In this document: one piece after another, positions 54,201-64,000 of the stretch | How positions within the stretch are numbered: position 1 is the first letter of the stretch | Layout: each line of letters begins with the position of its first letter | From: Evernia prunastri | Lineage: Eukaryota; Ascomycota; Lecanoromycetes; Lecanorales; Parmeliaceae | Assembly: GCA_003184365.1 (NCBI GenBank) | Contig: NKYR01000113.1 | Location: forward strand, 1-64,000 | Direction: 5' to 3' | DNA length: 64,000 bases | Notes under the pieces: model-generated | What the model was told of the DNA's origin: nothing | The model's input: only the letters and a program-made list of their open reading frames with translations | The model's database searches: none | Made by a program: the position numbers and the translations under genes

Positions 54201-56060
54201 CTTCTTCCATCAACGCCAGCAGTCGATCAGCCCAATTAGAGAGTGTGCCGAAAGAAATCTCGTTATAACCTAGAAGGAACAAACGGCCTTTATAGGCTCT
54301 GAAGCTCATATAGAAAGCATCGGCAACGACTCCATGCATGGCAGCAACCTCTTCATCTTCCAGTTGATCAACGAGTCGATTAAGTTGACCCGAAAACAGG
54401 TCCACATGATAAATGTGCTTCTGGATTAGGTCGGAAGAATCTGTAACAATCATTGAGTTATCTTCGAGGATAACGAGCTGTTGTGTGATTGTCAAGACTG
54501 CTAGAACAGATCGGCTTAGCCATTGAACACCAACGATGGCCTCCTCGGCTTTCCACCTGCTGCGAGGTTTGAACTGGAGACTTGGGGGTTCGTCTTTCAC
54601 ACGATTCGCCGAGGGTTCCACTTCAACTACGTCAAGGACTGTGAGAATGTTTGACCAACAGTAGACGAGCTTGACTTGTGATGCTGTTTCCAATGTAATC
54701 GGATCCCTTGTCTTTAGCTTGACACTTGGGAACCACGCCAAAGCCGCAGTCATGGCACCATGAGCGGCCACCTCTTTAGGCCTTGGAGCTTTGTACTGAG
54801 TCTGTGCTATGGGCGTGGTCGAAACAACAACCAGCAAGTAGGGTGTTAGCATGGCAACCAATCCCAAAGAGTCTGCAGCATGCTCTGCATTCCCCAAGGG
54901 CAAGGGAGAAAAGGCTAATACAGAACTGGGCTTCCTTTGTCGATCAGCACTTGAAGCTTTGTCAGGGTATCGGCCAAGTATCCGAGTCGTCCTGACAGAG
55001 CGCGCGACTGCTCCCATTCCCCTCGTGGCCAAATGAGAGAAGGCCATCCCCTTGTCATCAGCTGAAGCCAATGCGGTGTGTCGCATTCCCAGAAAGCCCA
55101 CGTGGAGGATGGCAACATCCAGGATATGCCCGTCAGCATTCGGAGCACGACTTCTGTCAATTGGAGGGATATGTAGAAAAGGTTTCGCAGGCCTTGCAAC
55201 CTCCCACGTGAAGATGCTTCCAGAGGCATGTCCACCAGCGATAGTAGTGTGATCTGCAGATATGCTGATAGACGTAACAGACCCAGACTCAACAGCTTTT
55301 GTGCCTAGGCCAATGATCGATTTGAGATTTTGGTTGTAGTCGAACACCAGTATGATGCCTTTCGAGGTTCCCAGCGCAATCGAAGCAGCTATAGCTATGC
55401 ATGTAGGCCGCCCAAATTTACGCTTTCCAACCTCAGAAAATGTTTCGCCCGTCATCTTTCTGAGCTTTGTCCACCTAACGACCTCCCAGGGCGCCTGTGG
55501 TGACCCAGCCGATCCATCAGTCCGGATCGAGAAAGCCGCCGAGGACTGCCGTGAATGCACGTTAAGGAAGGCTGGTGAAGAAGCTCGAGGTGAGTTCAGT
55601 GGAGAAGGGGATAAGCGAGCTTGGAATCGTTTATCAAATGGTCGTAAAGAGGGTATCGGACTACGGCCATAGCTAGACAAACGGACCCCTCTAGCTGGAG
55701 AGGAAGATTCTAGAGAGCCCTACAGCAGTCAGTAATCGGCCTGCCTTGAACGCGCGTTGGTCTTACCTGCAGAGAGGGAGTGTCATCCGGGATCGAAAGG
55801 GACTCATCAGCACTTGATGGTCTCTCAGGAGCCGGACTCGAAGTCTGCAGTGGCCCAAAGTCTTCGCTCTCGACCTCTTTGTTGGAAGCCCGGCTATCAT
55901 CTTCCTCTACAAAACCATTAGGTTGGCTCAACCTCGGTGTTAGCAACTCCTCTTCCTGCGTTTGTTCGTTCTCATCATCTTGCGACGTCTTCTCGCCGTC
56001 TCTGTTGCCCTCATGGTTCAAGTCAAATGGACCATCCTCGGCCTCTTTTGCAGCGCTCAT
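51274..56060 (-). CDS. VPS8: CORVET complex subunit VPS8
   Basis: Coding complement join 51274-55719, 55767-56060 gives 1579 aa. The 47-bp intron (GTAAGA...CTGTAG) joins DDTPSLQ to GSLESSSPARG. VPS8 is the Rab5-specific subunit of the endosomal tethering complex CORVET. An acidic, disordered N-terminus precedes a WD40-type propeller (ALGTSKGIILVFDYNQNLKS, TTIAGGHASGSIFTWEVARP). A long helical solenoid with VPS8-typical blocks follows (YHVDLFSGQLNRLVDQLEDE, LFLLGYNEISFGTLSNWADR). The C-terminus carries a RING-like zinc domain (CEGCGKRVWGPGAGGYIWD; FSCRHMFHRACL; FMCPLET). The last expected zinc ligand after CPL is not cysteine. It has one intron, close to the 5' end. Confidence 0.93.
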
Positions 56061-56390
56061 CGAAGCCTCTGAACCCTCATCTCTTCAACGGCTAACATTA
56101 GGGCCGCTTCAGCATTGCTGGACTCTACGATAGGCTTCCAACTGGAAGACAGCCAGTAATCATCAACAGTAGAGAAATTTTGTAGATTACGTTGGCCGTT
56201 TGCTGATCTATCGAAGGAGGAAGTAGGCTGACATGAGCCGTCCTCGGCCGTCTTCGAAAGCTCGCCAAGCGCCAAGACCTTGGCACTTTTCCGATTTCGT
56301 TTGGACTCTACAACCGCTGCAGCTCTCTACTCTTATAGTCCCCGTATCTTATCTCAAAAGGTCTAAGCGTCCAACCTCATTATATCCAAC
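56061..56390. promoter_or_regulatory. Divergent promoter of VPS8 and the GPALPP protein
   Basis: The start codons face outward over 330 bp. No TATA box or named site is evident. Both genes are probably constitutive. Confidence 0.45.
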
Positions 56391-57251
56391 ATGGCTTCAG
56401 TTGGTCCAGAGCTCCCACCTCACCTTGCGAAGCGCAAGCGTTCAGAAGAGCCCCACCACACTAGCGGCCTCCCGCCCAAGCGACAACGCAGCTCCTCTCC
56501 CAGCTCCCACAACACCAAACCCCGCCGGGTGATAGGCCCCGCAGCGCCGCCAGCCCCTCTTTCAGAACGCCCACCCAACCCTCCAGAGCCCAATGCCGAC
56601 AGCAGCGACTCAGACGACGACGACTTCGGGCCCTCGCTCCCTCCTCCGCCCGGCTCAACAAGCCACGAGACGGAACGCAAGCGCCAGGAAGCGCTCGCCG
56701 AAGACGACGACGCTGCCCGGTCAGCCTCCCACAAGCCCCAGCGGGAAGAATGGATGCTCCTGCCCCCAACGCAGGACGACTTGTCCGTTCGGGCCAACGA
56801 CTCTACGAAGCTCAAGAACCGCAAGTTCAACACGGGGAAGGGCTCCAAGGCGCCAGTGCCGAAAGGTGGCGGCGGAGGAGGGGGGGAGAGCGCGCTGTGG
56901 ACGGAGACGCCGGAGCAGAAGCGGCGGCGGCTCGAGGACGAAGTAATGGGCGTGAAGAGGCCGGCGCAGCTGGGGCCGGAGGAGAAGAAGAGGGACCGGG
57001 GGAGGGAGGAGGAGGCGCGGGAGACGGAGAGGAGGATCCGGGAGTACAATGAGCGGAATCGGGGCACGTCGCTGTACAACGAGCATAAGAAGGCGGGGCC
57101 GAAGGAGGAGGAGGACGATCCGAGTGCGAGGGCGTTTGATCGGGAGAAGGATATGGGGATGGGGATCAAGATTGGACATGCGCAGAAACGGGAGCTGTTG
57201 AATAAAGCTAAGGACTTTGGGTCCAGGTTCGAGAAGGGGAATTATCTGTGA
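56391..57251 (+). CDS. GPALPP-motif / DUF3752 nuclear protein
   Basis: A single-exon gene of 286 aa. It has the GPALPP-type repeats of this family: VGPELPPHLAKRKR at the start, IGPAAPPAP and FGPSLPPPPG. A central block EEWMLLPPTQDD is characteristic of DUF3752, followed by ALWTETPEQKRRRLEDEVMG. The C-terminus is Lys/Glu/Arg-rich and helical, ending FGSRFEKGNYL. Human GPALPP1 is nuclear and of unknown function; association with splicing or transcription machinery is only suggested by charge pattern and KR-rich signals (PPKRQRSSSP). The gene has strongly GC-rich third positions and a poly-Gly run. It is divergent from VPS8. Confidence 0.85.
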   Translation: MASVGPELPPHLAKRKRSEEPHHTSGLPPKRQRSSSPSSHNTKPRRVIGPAAPPAPLSERPPNPPEPNADSSDSDDDDFGPSLPPPPGSTSHETERKRQEALAEDDDAARSASHKPQREEWMLLPPTQDDLSVRANDSTKLKNRKFNTGKGSKAPVPKGGGGGGGESALWTETPEQKRRRLEDEVMGVKRPAQLGPEEKKRDRGREEEARETERRIREYNERNRGTSLYNEHKKAGPKEEEDDPSARAFDREKDMGMGIKIGHAQKRELLNKAKDFGSRFEKGNYL

Positions 57252-59489
57252 AGTCTGTATATGCGATGCGGGCGATTCCAGTTGACGAACCCATTTCCGA
57301 AGCATAGTCTACAAGAAGTATGAGGTGTTCATGCCCAGAAGATAAAGTAGCAGGAACAACCTGCGCTTTAATCATCATATAGTCAAAGAGTGCTTGGTGG
57401 CTCGACCACCCTCATCATCCCAGACTAAGGCATAGGAGAACTTTTATCTACCTCAGGCTTTGGGTCAAACCTCCCCAACCCCCCTCCCCCCCCCACATCG
57501 ACAAACACCCCCTCCGTCCCAAAATACCCACAATCCCGCTGGCAAGCAGCAAAACCCCAATCCTTCCCAAACGCCCACGCCCATCTCTCCACCTCGAAAT
57601 TCGGAGAGGTAACGAATCTCCGACGGCGCTGTGTACGAGTCGCAAGTAAATACATTACCTTAGCCACGTTATGATACAGGAGCCGACCGGCGTCGGTAAT
57701 CCACACCGCGCCTGCAGGCAAAACTGTCGTCGAGATCTGTCGTCTACCCGTACTTCGACGAGCGCGTGGCGTAGGATGCAAGTGTCAAACTTCACGTACC
57801 GGGGCAGCTGTGAGATGCGCAGGGATGGCGTTTCGGAGTCGGTACATTCGTCGGCCCGTTGTTCCTTGTATAAGCTCTCTCATCACGGCGCCCAATGTCA
57901 GGGACGAGGACTGTTAAGTTGTGCCATCTCAGGGGTGGCTGGTCGTGATATGTCTCCAATAGCAACCTAGCTGTTTGACCGTTTTATCTTGCCAAGGATG
58001 GCCTTGAGGGATTTTTTTTTGATCGGAATCCACCATCGGGCCTTAGAAGGCTCAGAGGTTGCTCTCGAGGCTGCGGTTCATTTCATTTAGGTCTAGAGAT
58101 GGCGAACGATCGGCGATGATCTGGAGTTGTTTTGGCCGCGTCTTCGATATCTGCGCTGGGGTCTTCGAGGTAGGTTGTTAGTGAGGTTTTGAGCTATTGA
58201 CTTGAGGCCTTGACGACGTTACCGGGCTTCAGTATTGGAGACACAAGCTGGTGGACATGAAGATGTCGAGCGGGATGGGTTATACATAGCCTCGATAGAT
58301 AGGATTGGATTCCATCAGCGGCGCTACTACCCTAGCATCATCTCTATCAATAAACGACACTGTACAAACATCCTCGCGCTAACGAAAGGTTTTGCCCATG
58401 CATTTCATTCCCCTTGATTTCAAACCTAGCAGGTCCGATTAATAATAACGGCAGCATGGCACAACGCCTTCACCTCAGCCCTTTCTTTTCCCTCCGTCAC
58501 CCCTCTGCTTCCAGCAGCTTAGCCATGCAGCGCCTGAACTGTGCAAGCAGCGAATTGACCACTCACGCAGCACACTCTATTCTAGCGCCAAGATTCGGCA
58601 GCTGTGCCGTAAAGCTGTCTGTCGGTCACGCTAGGGAAAAGGGAAGGCATATAGGGCGTCATCATCATGATCATCATGAAGTGCGTGGATTAACTGGGGA
58701 CTTGGCAAGGTAGCACGGGCTGGGCAGAGTGTACTCGGGTTTTAATTAGATGCATACGTGGGCGCAGAGGCTATTGTTATGGAATAGCTACATTCGTGTT
58801 GAGAGGACAAGGTAGAGTAGCTGGCGAAGCGATCTCATTTCGCGTTTGAGGACGTTTCGGGATCATTTCGCGACGCACTAAATAGTTCTGGTGGTTCCCG
58901 ATCTCGTAGACACTACCTTTATGAGATTAGTCTACCTTGACGTCGCCAAAAAGCCGGGCCCAACGACCCTCCAGCGTCGCCTTTGCCTACTTTAGGAGCC
59001 TAGGGCGATTTAACATCCCAGCCGCCCCGGCCGCTCTATCCTTAAGTCTCCACGCGATCGCTGCCAGCGAGCAGATCCGGTCAAACCCCACTTTCCCATC
59101 GAGCCACTGAATCACACGGTTCGCCTGGACCAATGTCGCTTCACGATACCAGCTTGATCTAGGGTATGCAAGTTGGCCTTTGAGAATTGGTGCGTTTGTA
59201 GTAGGGGGATGGTCGCTCCACTCACTCAATTCTCAGTGCAGAGGAAGCGTTGGATTAAGAGCAATACGGTTGTTGAAATTGAGAAGCGAGGCGGTTCAGG
59301 ATGCATATGAGTAAAGCAAGTTGTCTGGTTCTGCAGCCGAAGGACCTAGCACAGCGACCGCTTCAATCGAGTCCATCTGTCGATTGTTCGACGTCGAGCA
59401 GGATTGATGATCGCTTGAAGCGCTGCATGAGCAAGAATTCTGTATAGTCTCCACAGAGTGCTTTGGCAGAGAGACCACGTTCCATTACT
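57252..59489. other. Intergenic, 2.2 kb, one weak minus-strand frame
   Basis: A minus-strand frame at 57425-57781 (118 aa; FEVERWAWAFGKDWGFAACQ) looks partly coding and contains possible splice sites (GTAATG near 57658), but no family was recognised. Another frame at 58987-59229 is unsupported. The rest shows nothing. Confidence 0.35.
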
Positions 59490-60152
59490 CTAGGCCATAA
59501 ATCCCCGTGTCCGTGCAAGGACATAATCCTTCCGAACTTTGTTCGCATCCGTTTCTTCGCTGCGGTTCAGAGCAGCCCATTTGGGCTGTGTCTGGAAAAG
59601 ACGCATGGCATTGATGTACTAAACATGTCAGTATGATTTCCAAAGAGTGGAATCATCCACGCAGCAGCAGTCAGCACATACATTCCCTTCATCCACCGTA
59701 AACCGATGATAGATGCCAGCCGGCAAGATAAGCAAGTCCCCCGGCTCCGCCTTAATCCGAACCCATCGGTCCTCCGCATCGCGCACGTCGAAATACCCGG
59801 TCCCCTTCAACATGTACCGAATCTCCTCGTCCTCGTGCATGTGCTCGTCGTAGAACAGCTTGATCTTGTCCTCGTAAGCCGCGCCCAGGGCACGGGGCGA
59901 CACGGTGATCTGGTCCCGGTTGGCATAGTCGCGGGCTTTGGCGAGGTCCTCGATTTGGGCCGCGGATGTGGGCGCAGAGGGTGGGAAGACGTAGTGGAGC
60001 ACTCCGAGCCTGGAGAGATCGGCTGCTGAAAGCTCCACGCCGGAGTCGTGGGAGAGCCGGCAGTCACCCTTGGCATGCTCAATTGTTGGTAATGGTGGGA
60101 GGAGAGATTTTTGGGGACTTACGGGCTTGTTGTCGTGGTAGTAGGTCAGCAT
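59490..60152 (-). CDS. ADI1: Acireductone dioxygenase (methionine salvage)
   Basis: Coding complement join 59490-59618, 59682-60068, 60123-60152 gives 181 aa, the standard length. The introns are 54 and 63 bp; the first lies after only ten codons (DNKP/GDCRLSHDSG). The enzyme oxidises acireductone to the 2-keto acid precursor of methionine in the cytosol/nucleus. All four metal ligands are present: His86, His88 and Glu92 in DEHMHEDEE, and His131 in LPAGIYHRFTVDEGN. Fe2+ gives the on-pathway reaction and Ni2+ the off-pathway one. It is a cupin of one domain and ends VLARTRGFMA. No other methionine-salvage gene is adjacent. Confidence 0.93.
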
Positions 60153-62430
60153 GTTGGGTTACCGATTGTTCGGAAATGGAATTCTTGAGTGGCTGACTGC
60201 GGAGCTGGTGAGCTTTGGTTAGCTTTTAGTGACAGTGGAGGAGGTTAGGCCATAAGAATTGAAAGGCGGGAAGTGAATGATGTAAAGTAAAGTATTTTCC
60301 TTAGTTCTTCATCCGGGTAGCGCCGCTAGATCTTCATGCCATGAACCGCCCCCTGCCTCCTCTTCAAAACTTGGTTTGCCATTGATTCCTCCTAGGCACT
60401 GTGCTTTAACAATGCAGGAAGCTACATTTGATCATGTTGAACCTATTTTACGTAAATTCGTTCACGACATGACAATGGTAACTGAGAGGTCGGTGAAAGG
60501 AGGGGGGGGGGGAAGCTGAACGTTCCAACAGATTTGATACCATTTCAAGACACCGATGCTTAGGTGCTAATGTCCAAAGGATAGATAAACTATGCGATTT
60601 CCCGATTGCTGAGCCTTAGTTTCCGGAACAGTCAGAGATGTGAGGCGCTTTTTTGATACATGTCGAAGAGTATGATGTAAGGCATTTCTGTAGAAAGGTA
60701 TCCTACTACTCTGATAGTTACAGTTTAGGGTCTAGAGTATCCGATACAAGTCAACGTTGCTATGTGTTAGCACAGTGAGAAATCTAGAACATGGATCCGA
60801 TAAACAGTCCCGTCGTCAGCGATTTTCCTCCCAATCGATCAGTGCTGCTGGGTTTGGTAAGGCCAGCCACAGTGCAGAAATGCACAGACAGAATCCGGAT
60901 GTGGGGTTGAGCGTTTCATGCAGGTTAAAAGTTGCTGAGCTAGCATCGGGGATAGTAACCCATTTCTGTTGGGATGTCTATATATCAGAGGGAAAGTGTT
61001 AAGGCTTCATCTTGCAGACGAAAAGATGGTCATCCACCCTGAGCTTGCAGTGTGAAAGAGGATATAATAATTATTGGGGTGGTGTGCTGCCAGAGTATTG
61101 AAGAAAAGATGATGCAGGGGCGCGGCTGGAGCGGCTCCCGACCGTGTACTAGGAGAATTTAATTCGTTGGGTCGCTTTAAACCCTGCTCATGCAGTCTAT
61201 ATCCAATCCCTCTTGTGCCAGGGATTCATTGATCGACGTCTCTCGAACCGGTATAGGCACATAGAGTTTATAGAGATCATCCTCTATCTGCGTGGAGCAA
61301 GCTTCTGTAAAAGAAAGCGGACGGGCGACCTTTTGTGACAAGAATCCCACCCCCAAAAATGCGCGAGGTTCACTGCGATTTCTTTCAGTGACTGGGGAAG
61401 GGGGGGAAGTTGGATAAAGCTCTGGACCTATTAGAATGAGCGGTGGTGAAGAAATAATTGCCACTCCGCTCTTATGTACTTGGAACACAGCTGAAGTGGA
61501 CCAGCCGCATGTCCTCAATGGAAAAGAGAGCATGTATTTTGTAAGTCATGTATCTTGTTACTCATATCCGTCCTTTAGCCATGCATTAGGACATTTACTG
61601 TTCGCTAGTCTGTTGCCTCTGCATCTCGCCGGACTTCTCACGTGTTCAGCAAAGTTTGCGTGGAAAAAGCATTATTGCAAACAAGGCTCCCAGTCGCCTG
61701 ATCAAGGGAAACACACAATCGCGATACCTCATGATACTTCCCAAAGGTACTTTAGATTAGATGCATGCATGGTCTTTGCAATTTGAACTAGAGGGAGTCC
61801 CCGGCCTTTGCGGCTGACATTCCAGTCTCCTGCAGCGATATTCAGTCTGAGAACTTCTAAGCCGTCTTTAAACTCAATTCAACGCAAAAATCCTATGGAC
61901 ACCCATACGAACCACCCGCACAACTTTCTCTACCTTGAGGTTGCTTACACACAATTTTCCGGACTGATAAGCCAAACGATGCCATCGTTTGACCACAATT
62001 CTTGCTATATCTAGCAGTGTACACGCACCTACTTGAATACCAGCGTCACCGGATAGCCGAAGACTCAAAAAATTCTTGGTAATCCGATCTGCAAGCTGTC
62101 CAGCATTGCGCTAATGCAACTCGCCATTTAATCTTTCTCAAAGGCGGTTACGACATTGTACTTGGACCTGATTTACACCATGCATTGTCTCTTTGCACTT
62201 TGCCACTATTCAGAGAAAAGTCACAGGGTGAATTCTCTCCCAATCACGAGCAATTTCCCCTAGCTTCCTCGGCGAGGTCTTCGGAGGATGTGGCCCAAGC
62301 TACTAAGCCTCGGTCACGCAAGACTTTCGTTACGAAAGAGGATTAGGATGATTGCTACGAATGTGGACCATATATGAGTGCTTCCGTTTCTTTCAGACCA
62401 AGAACAAGAGACAACACTTCGAAAGTAAAC
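60153..62430. other. Intergenic, 2.3 kb, no gene recognised
   Basis: No frame here has conserved features. A G-rich homopolymer lies near 60502-60511. Confidence 0.45.
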
Positions 62431-63877
62431 ATGTCGTTCATCACTCCCGTCCATCCAGGTATCAACCTTGATGCCAACGACGGACCCCAGACGAATGCTG
62501 TTGCCATCATCTTCATAGTCGTGTCCTTTATGACTCTCGTTCTTCGTTTCTTCTCCCGCTTAACCACACATGTGTCTATTGACTTGGACGACCAGCTCAT
62601 AGTGGTAGCTGCGGTGGGACTCAACGAAAATAGATCTTCACTCTACACTAGACGCTAACAATCTTCCGCTAGATCCTGTCCTAGGGCTTCACCGCGACAG
62701 TGATATTCCAGGTTAAGCACAACTTCTACGGCCAGCACATCGGCAAGTCTGATGCCTACCATCTCGAGAAATTCAACAAAGGATTATACGCAACGGCTAT
62801 TGTCTATCCTCTTGCTCTTACCTTCAGTAAATTGTCGCTTCTGGCGCTATACTGGCGTATCTTTCGAGTGACAAATGCAAGGCGTCCATTGCAGATTGTT
62901 GCAGCACTTAACATAGGGTGGATGATTGCTGCAGTGAGCAATACCGGTTTCTTTTCCCCTTGATTAGTCAGTCGCTGACCGAAACCATAGACTCTTGTCG
63001 GAATATTCAGCTGTACACCTATTCGAGGCTTCTGGGACACAATGATCGAGAGCCGATGCATCGAGTACCCTGAATTCTTCACTTCGAACGAGTCGTTCAC
63101 AATTGTCCTAGATCTGGTGGTTCTGCTCATGCCGATCTACTTTATCTCCCAAATTCAGCGATCTCTTTCACAAAGAATATCTATTAGTAGCACATTTCTT
63201 CTAGGTCTTGTGTAAGTGATCTTCAAACAACTTTGACAAGGAACCTCTAATCGTCTCGCCAGTGCAACCGTCGTCTCGGTTGTGCGGTTATGGCAACTCG
63301 TCCTCGCTCAGAGAAAACCTGGCTTTGATCCAACATGTAAGAACAGGCTCGTTGAACAATGCACGGACTTTTACGCAGCTGACTGAACGTGTACCCAGTC
63401 AACGAAACCCCCGCCGCACTATGGGGCATCGTCGAGCTCAACGTCTGGGTCATCGTCGCCTCCATCCCCTCCCTCCCGCCCCTCATCACCAAAACCCTTC
63501 GAGACCGCCGCGCGCGTCGTCGCACCGCCCCCCGTTCAACCTCCTACGCATACGGTCCCGGGTCGATCAAAAGCCTCAAAGCCCGTCTCTGGCCGTGGAA
63601 GGGCCATTCGCCAACGCATTCAATTGGCATGGTGCCGCTAGCGGGCGACCGGAGGAGAGGCGCGCTCGGGACGGAATCGTCGCCTTCGTCGTTGCACGAG
63701 TCCAACGTCCAGGTTTCGGTGCAGGCGGCCAGAAAGCCGAGGTGGACGCCGCTGGGAGGGAGTGGGGATGGGGATGGGGGGGAGCAAGGTGTGGTGGGGT
63801 TGCAGGAATTTGGTGGGATAATGGTGGAGAGGGAGATTGATGTCTCGGAACCTGAAGCTGCGCATCGCGGCACGTGA
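62431..63877 (+). CDS. Rhodopsin-like / Pth11-type seven-helix membrane protein
   Basis: Model join 62431-62613, 62685-62933, 62991-63211, 63263-63336, 63399-63877 gives 401 aa. It belongs to the large fungal family of integral membrane proteins with the rhodopsin-like domain (Pth11-related). The evidence is an N-terminal DDxLI motif (IDLDDQLIVVAA), seven hydrophobic segments including KLSLLALYWRIF and a short Cys-containing loop after helix 3 (FSCTPIRGFWDT), the TPAALWGIVELNVWVIVASIP block, and a basic and disordered C-tail. Such proteins may sense surface or nutrient cues. Exon 2 is ambiguous: an acceptor at 62672 would give the natural ILS then an in-frame TAG (62682-62684) where Trp is expected. 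Using that CTAG itself as acceptor avoids the stop but drops four residues. Confidence 0.75.
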
Positions 63878-64000
63878 AGTGCATCACTCTACGTTCCATC
63901 GTACAGCACACTCGTGGCGATGCATATTAGATGCAACATTGAGAAGTCAAAAGAGGGGTCCTCATTAGGGCGCCTGATCTGACCAGGGAGTACCAACATT

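Noticed and set aside
63337..63398. Frameshift (TGA at 63384) in the rhodopsin-like gene
   Set aside because: A canonical 62-bp intron GTAAGA...CCCAG removes it and restores the frame DPTF/NETPAALWG, which also fits the family better.

Overview
The window is nuclear DNA of a filamentous ascomycete (Pezizomycotina; Dothideomycetes is a guess). The evidence is genes with many 47-150 bp GT-AG introns, highly conserved fungal proteins (CFT1/CPSF160, VPS8, LMBD1, cyclophilin H, acireductone dioxygenase), fungal Ty3 chromoviruses, and a long AT-rich tract with the dinucleotide signature of repeat-induced point mutation (RIP). It is a chromosome-arm boundary: a repeat-dominated left quarter (1-17.7 kb) and a gene-bearing right part (17.7-64 kb).

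Left quarter. Positions 1-6422 hold a nearly complete Ty3/gypsy chromovirus with an intact pol (protease, RT, RNase H, integrase, chromodomain) and a broken gag. Its 933-bp 3' LTR is complete, but only the last 13 bp of the 5' LTR are in the window. The site after the 5' LTR is complementary to the predicted start of the transcript, which suggests self-priming. Positions 6423-10506 are RIP-degraded AT-rich DNA in which CpA/TpG are almost gone and CpG persists. Two copies of a TGATTGATTG-ended fold-back/MITE family sit inside it as non-RIPed islands. Positions 10.5-17.6 kb are a graveyard of LTR elements: a RIPed LTR, a C2H2-bearing gag remnant whose leader has three stem-loop repeats, a chromovirus collapsed at assembly gaps, a minus-strand LTR, and 185-bp direct repeats. 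Ns at 7930, 14866-14886, 14983, 16884, 16978 and 40325 mark assembly gaps or unresolved bases.

Right part, in order: SnoaL-like protein (17.8 kb, +), weak hypothetical (19.0 kb, -), stand-alone RapZ C-terminal-domain protein (20.7 kb, +), 14-TM-type MFS transporter (21.7 kb, -), ATP-grasp enzyme (25.4 kb, +) lying between two inverted copies of a TA-target MITE, Cys-rich single-pass membrane protein (29.3 kb, +), LMBD1 (33.0 kb, -) divergent from CFT1 (35.3 kb, +), an uncharacterised coiled-coil protein (41.9 kb, -), a membrane RING-H2 ligase (44.2 kb, -), cyclophilin H (47.0 kb, +), a small mitochondrial-type membrane protein with a frameshift (49.6 kb, +), VPS8 (51.3 kb, -) divergent from a GPALPP-motif protein (56.4 kb, +), acireductone dioxygenase (59.5 kb, -) and a rhodopsin-like/Pth11-type membrane protein (62.4 kb, +). 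The genes are mostly unrelated housekeeping functions (mRNA 3'-end formation, splicing-associated isomerase, vacuole/endosome traffic, methionine salvage), not a biosynthetic cluster. No single obvious new system was found. The most unusual signals are in the retroelement leaders, in the RapZ-domain gene with its 27-bp promoter repeats, and in the MITE families.
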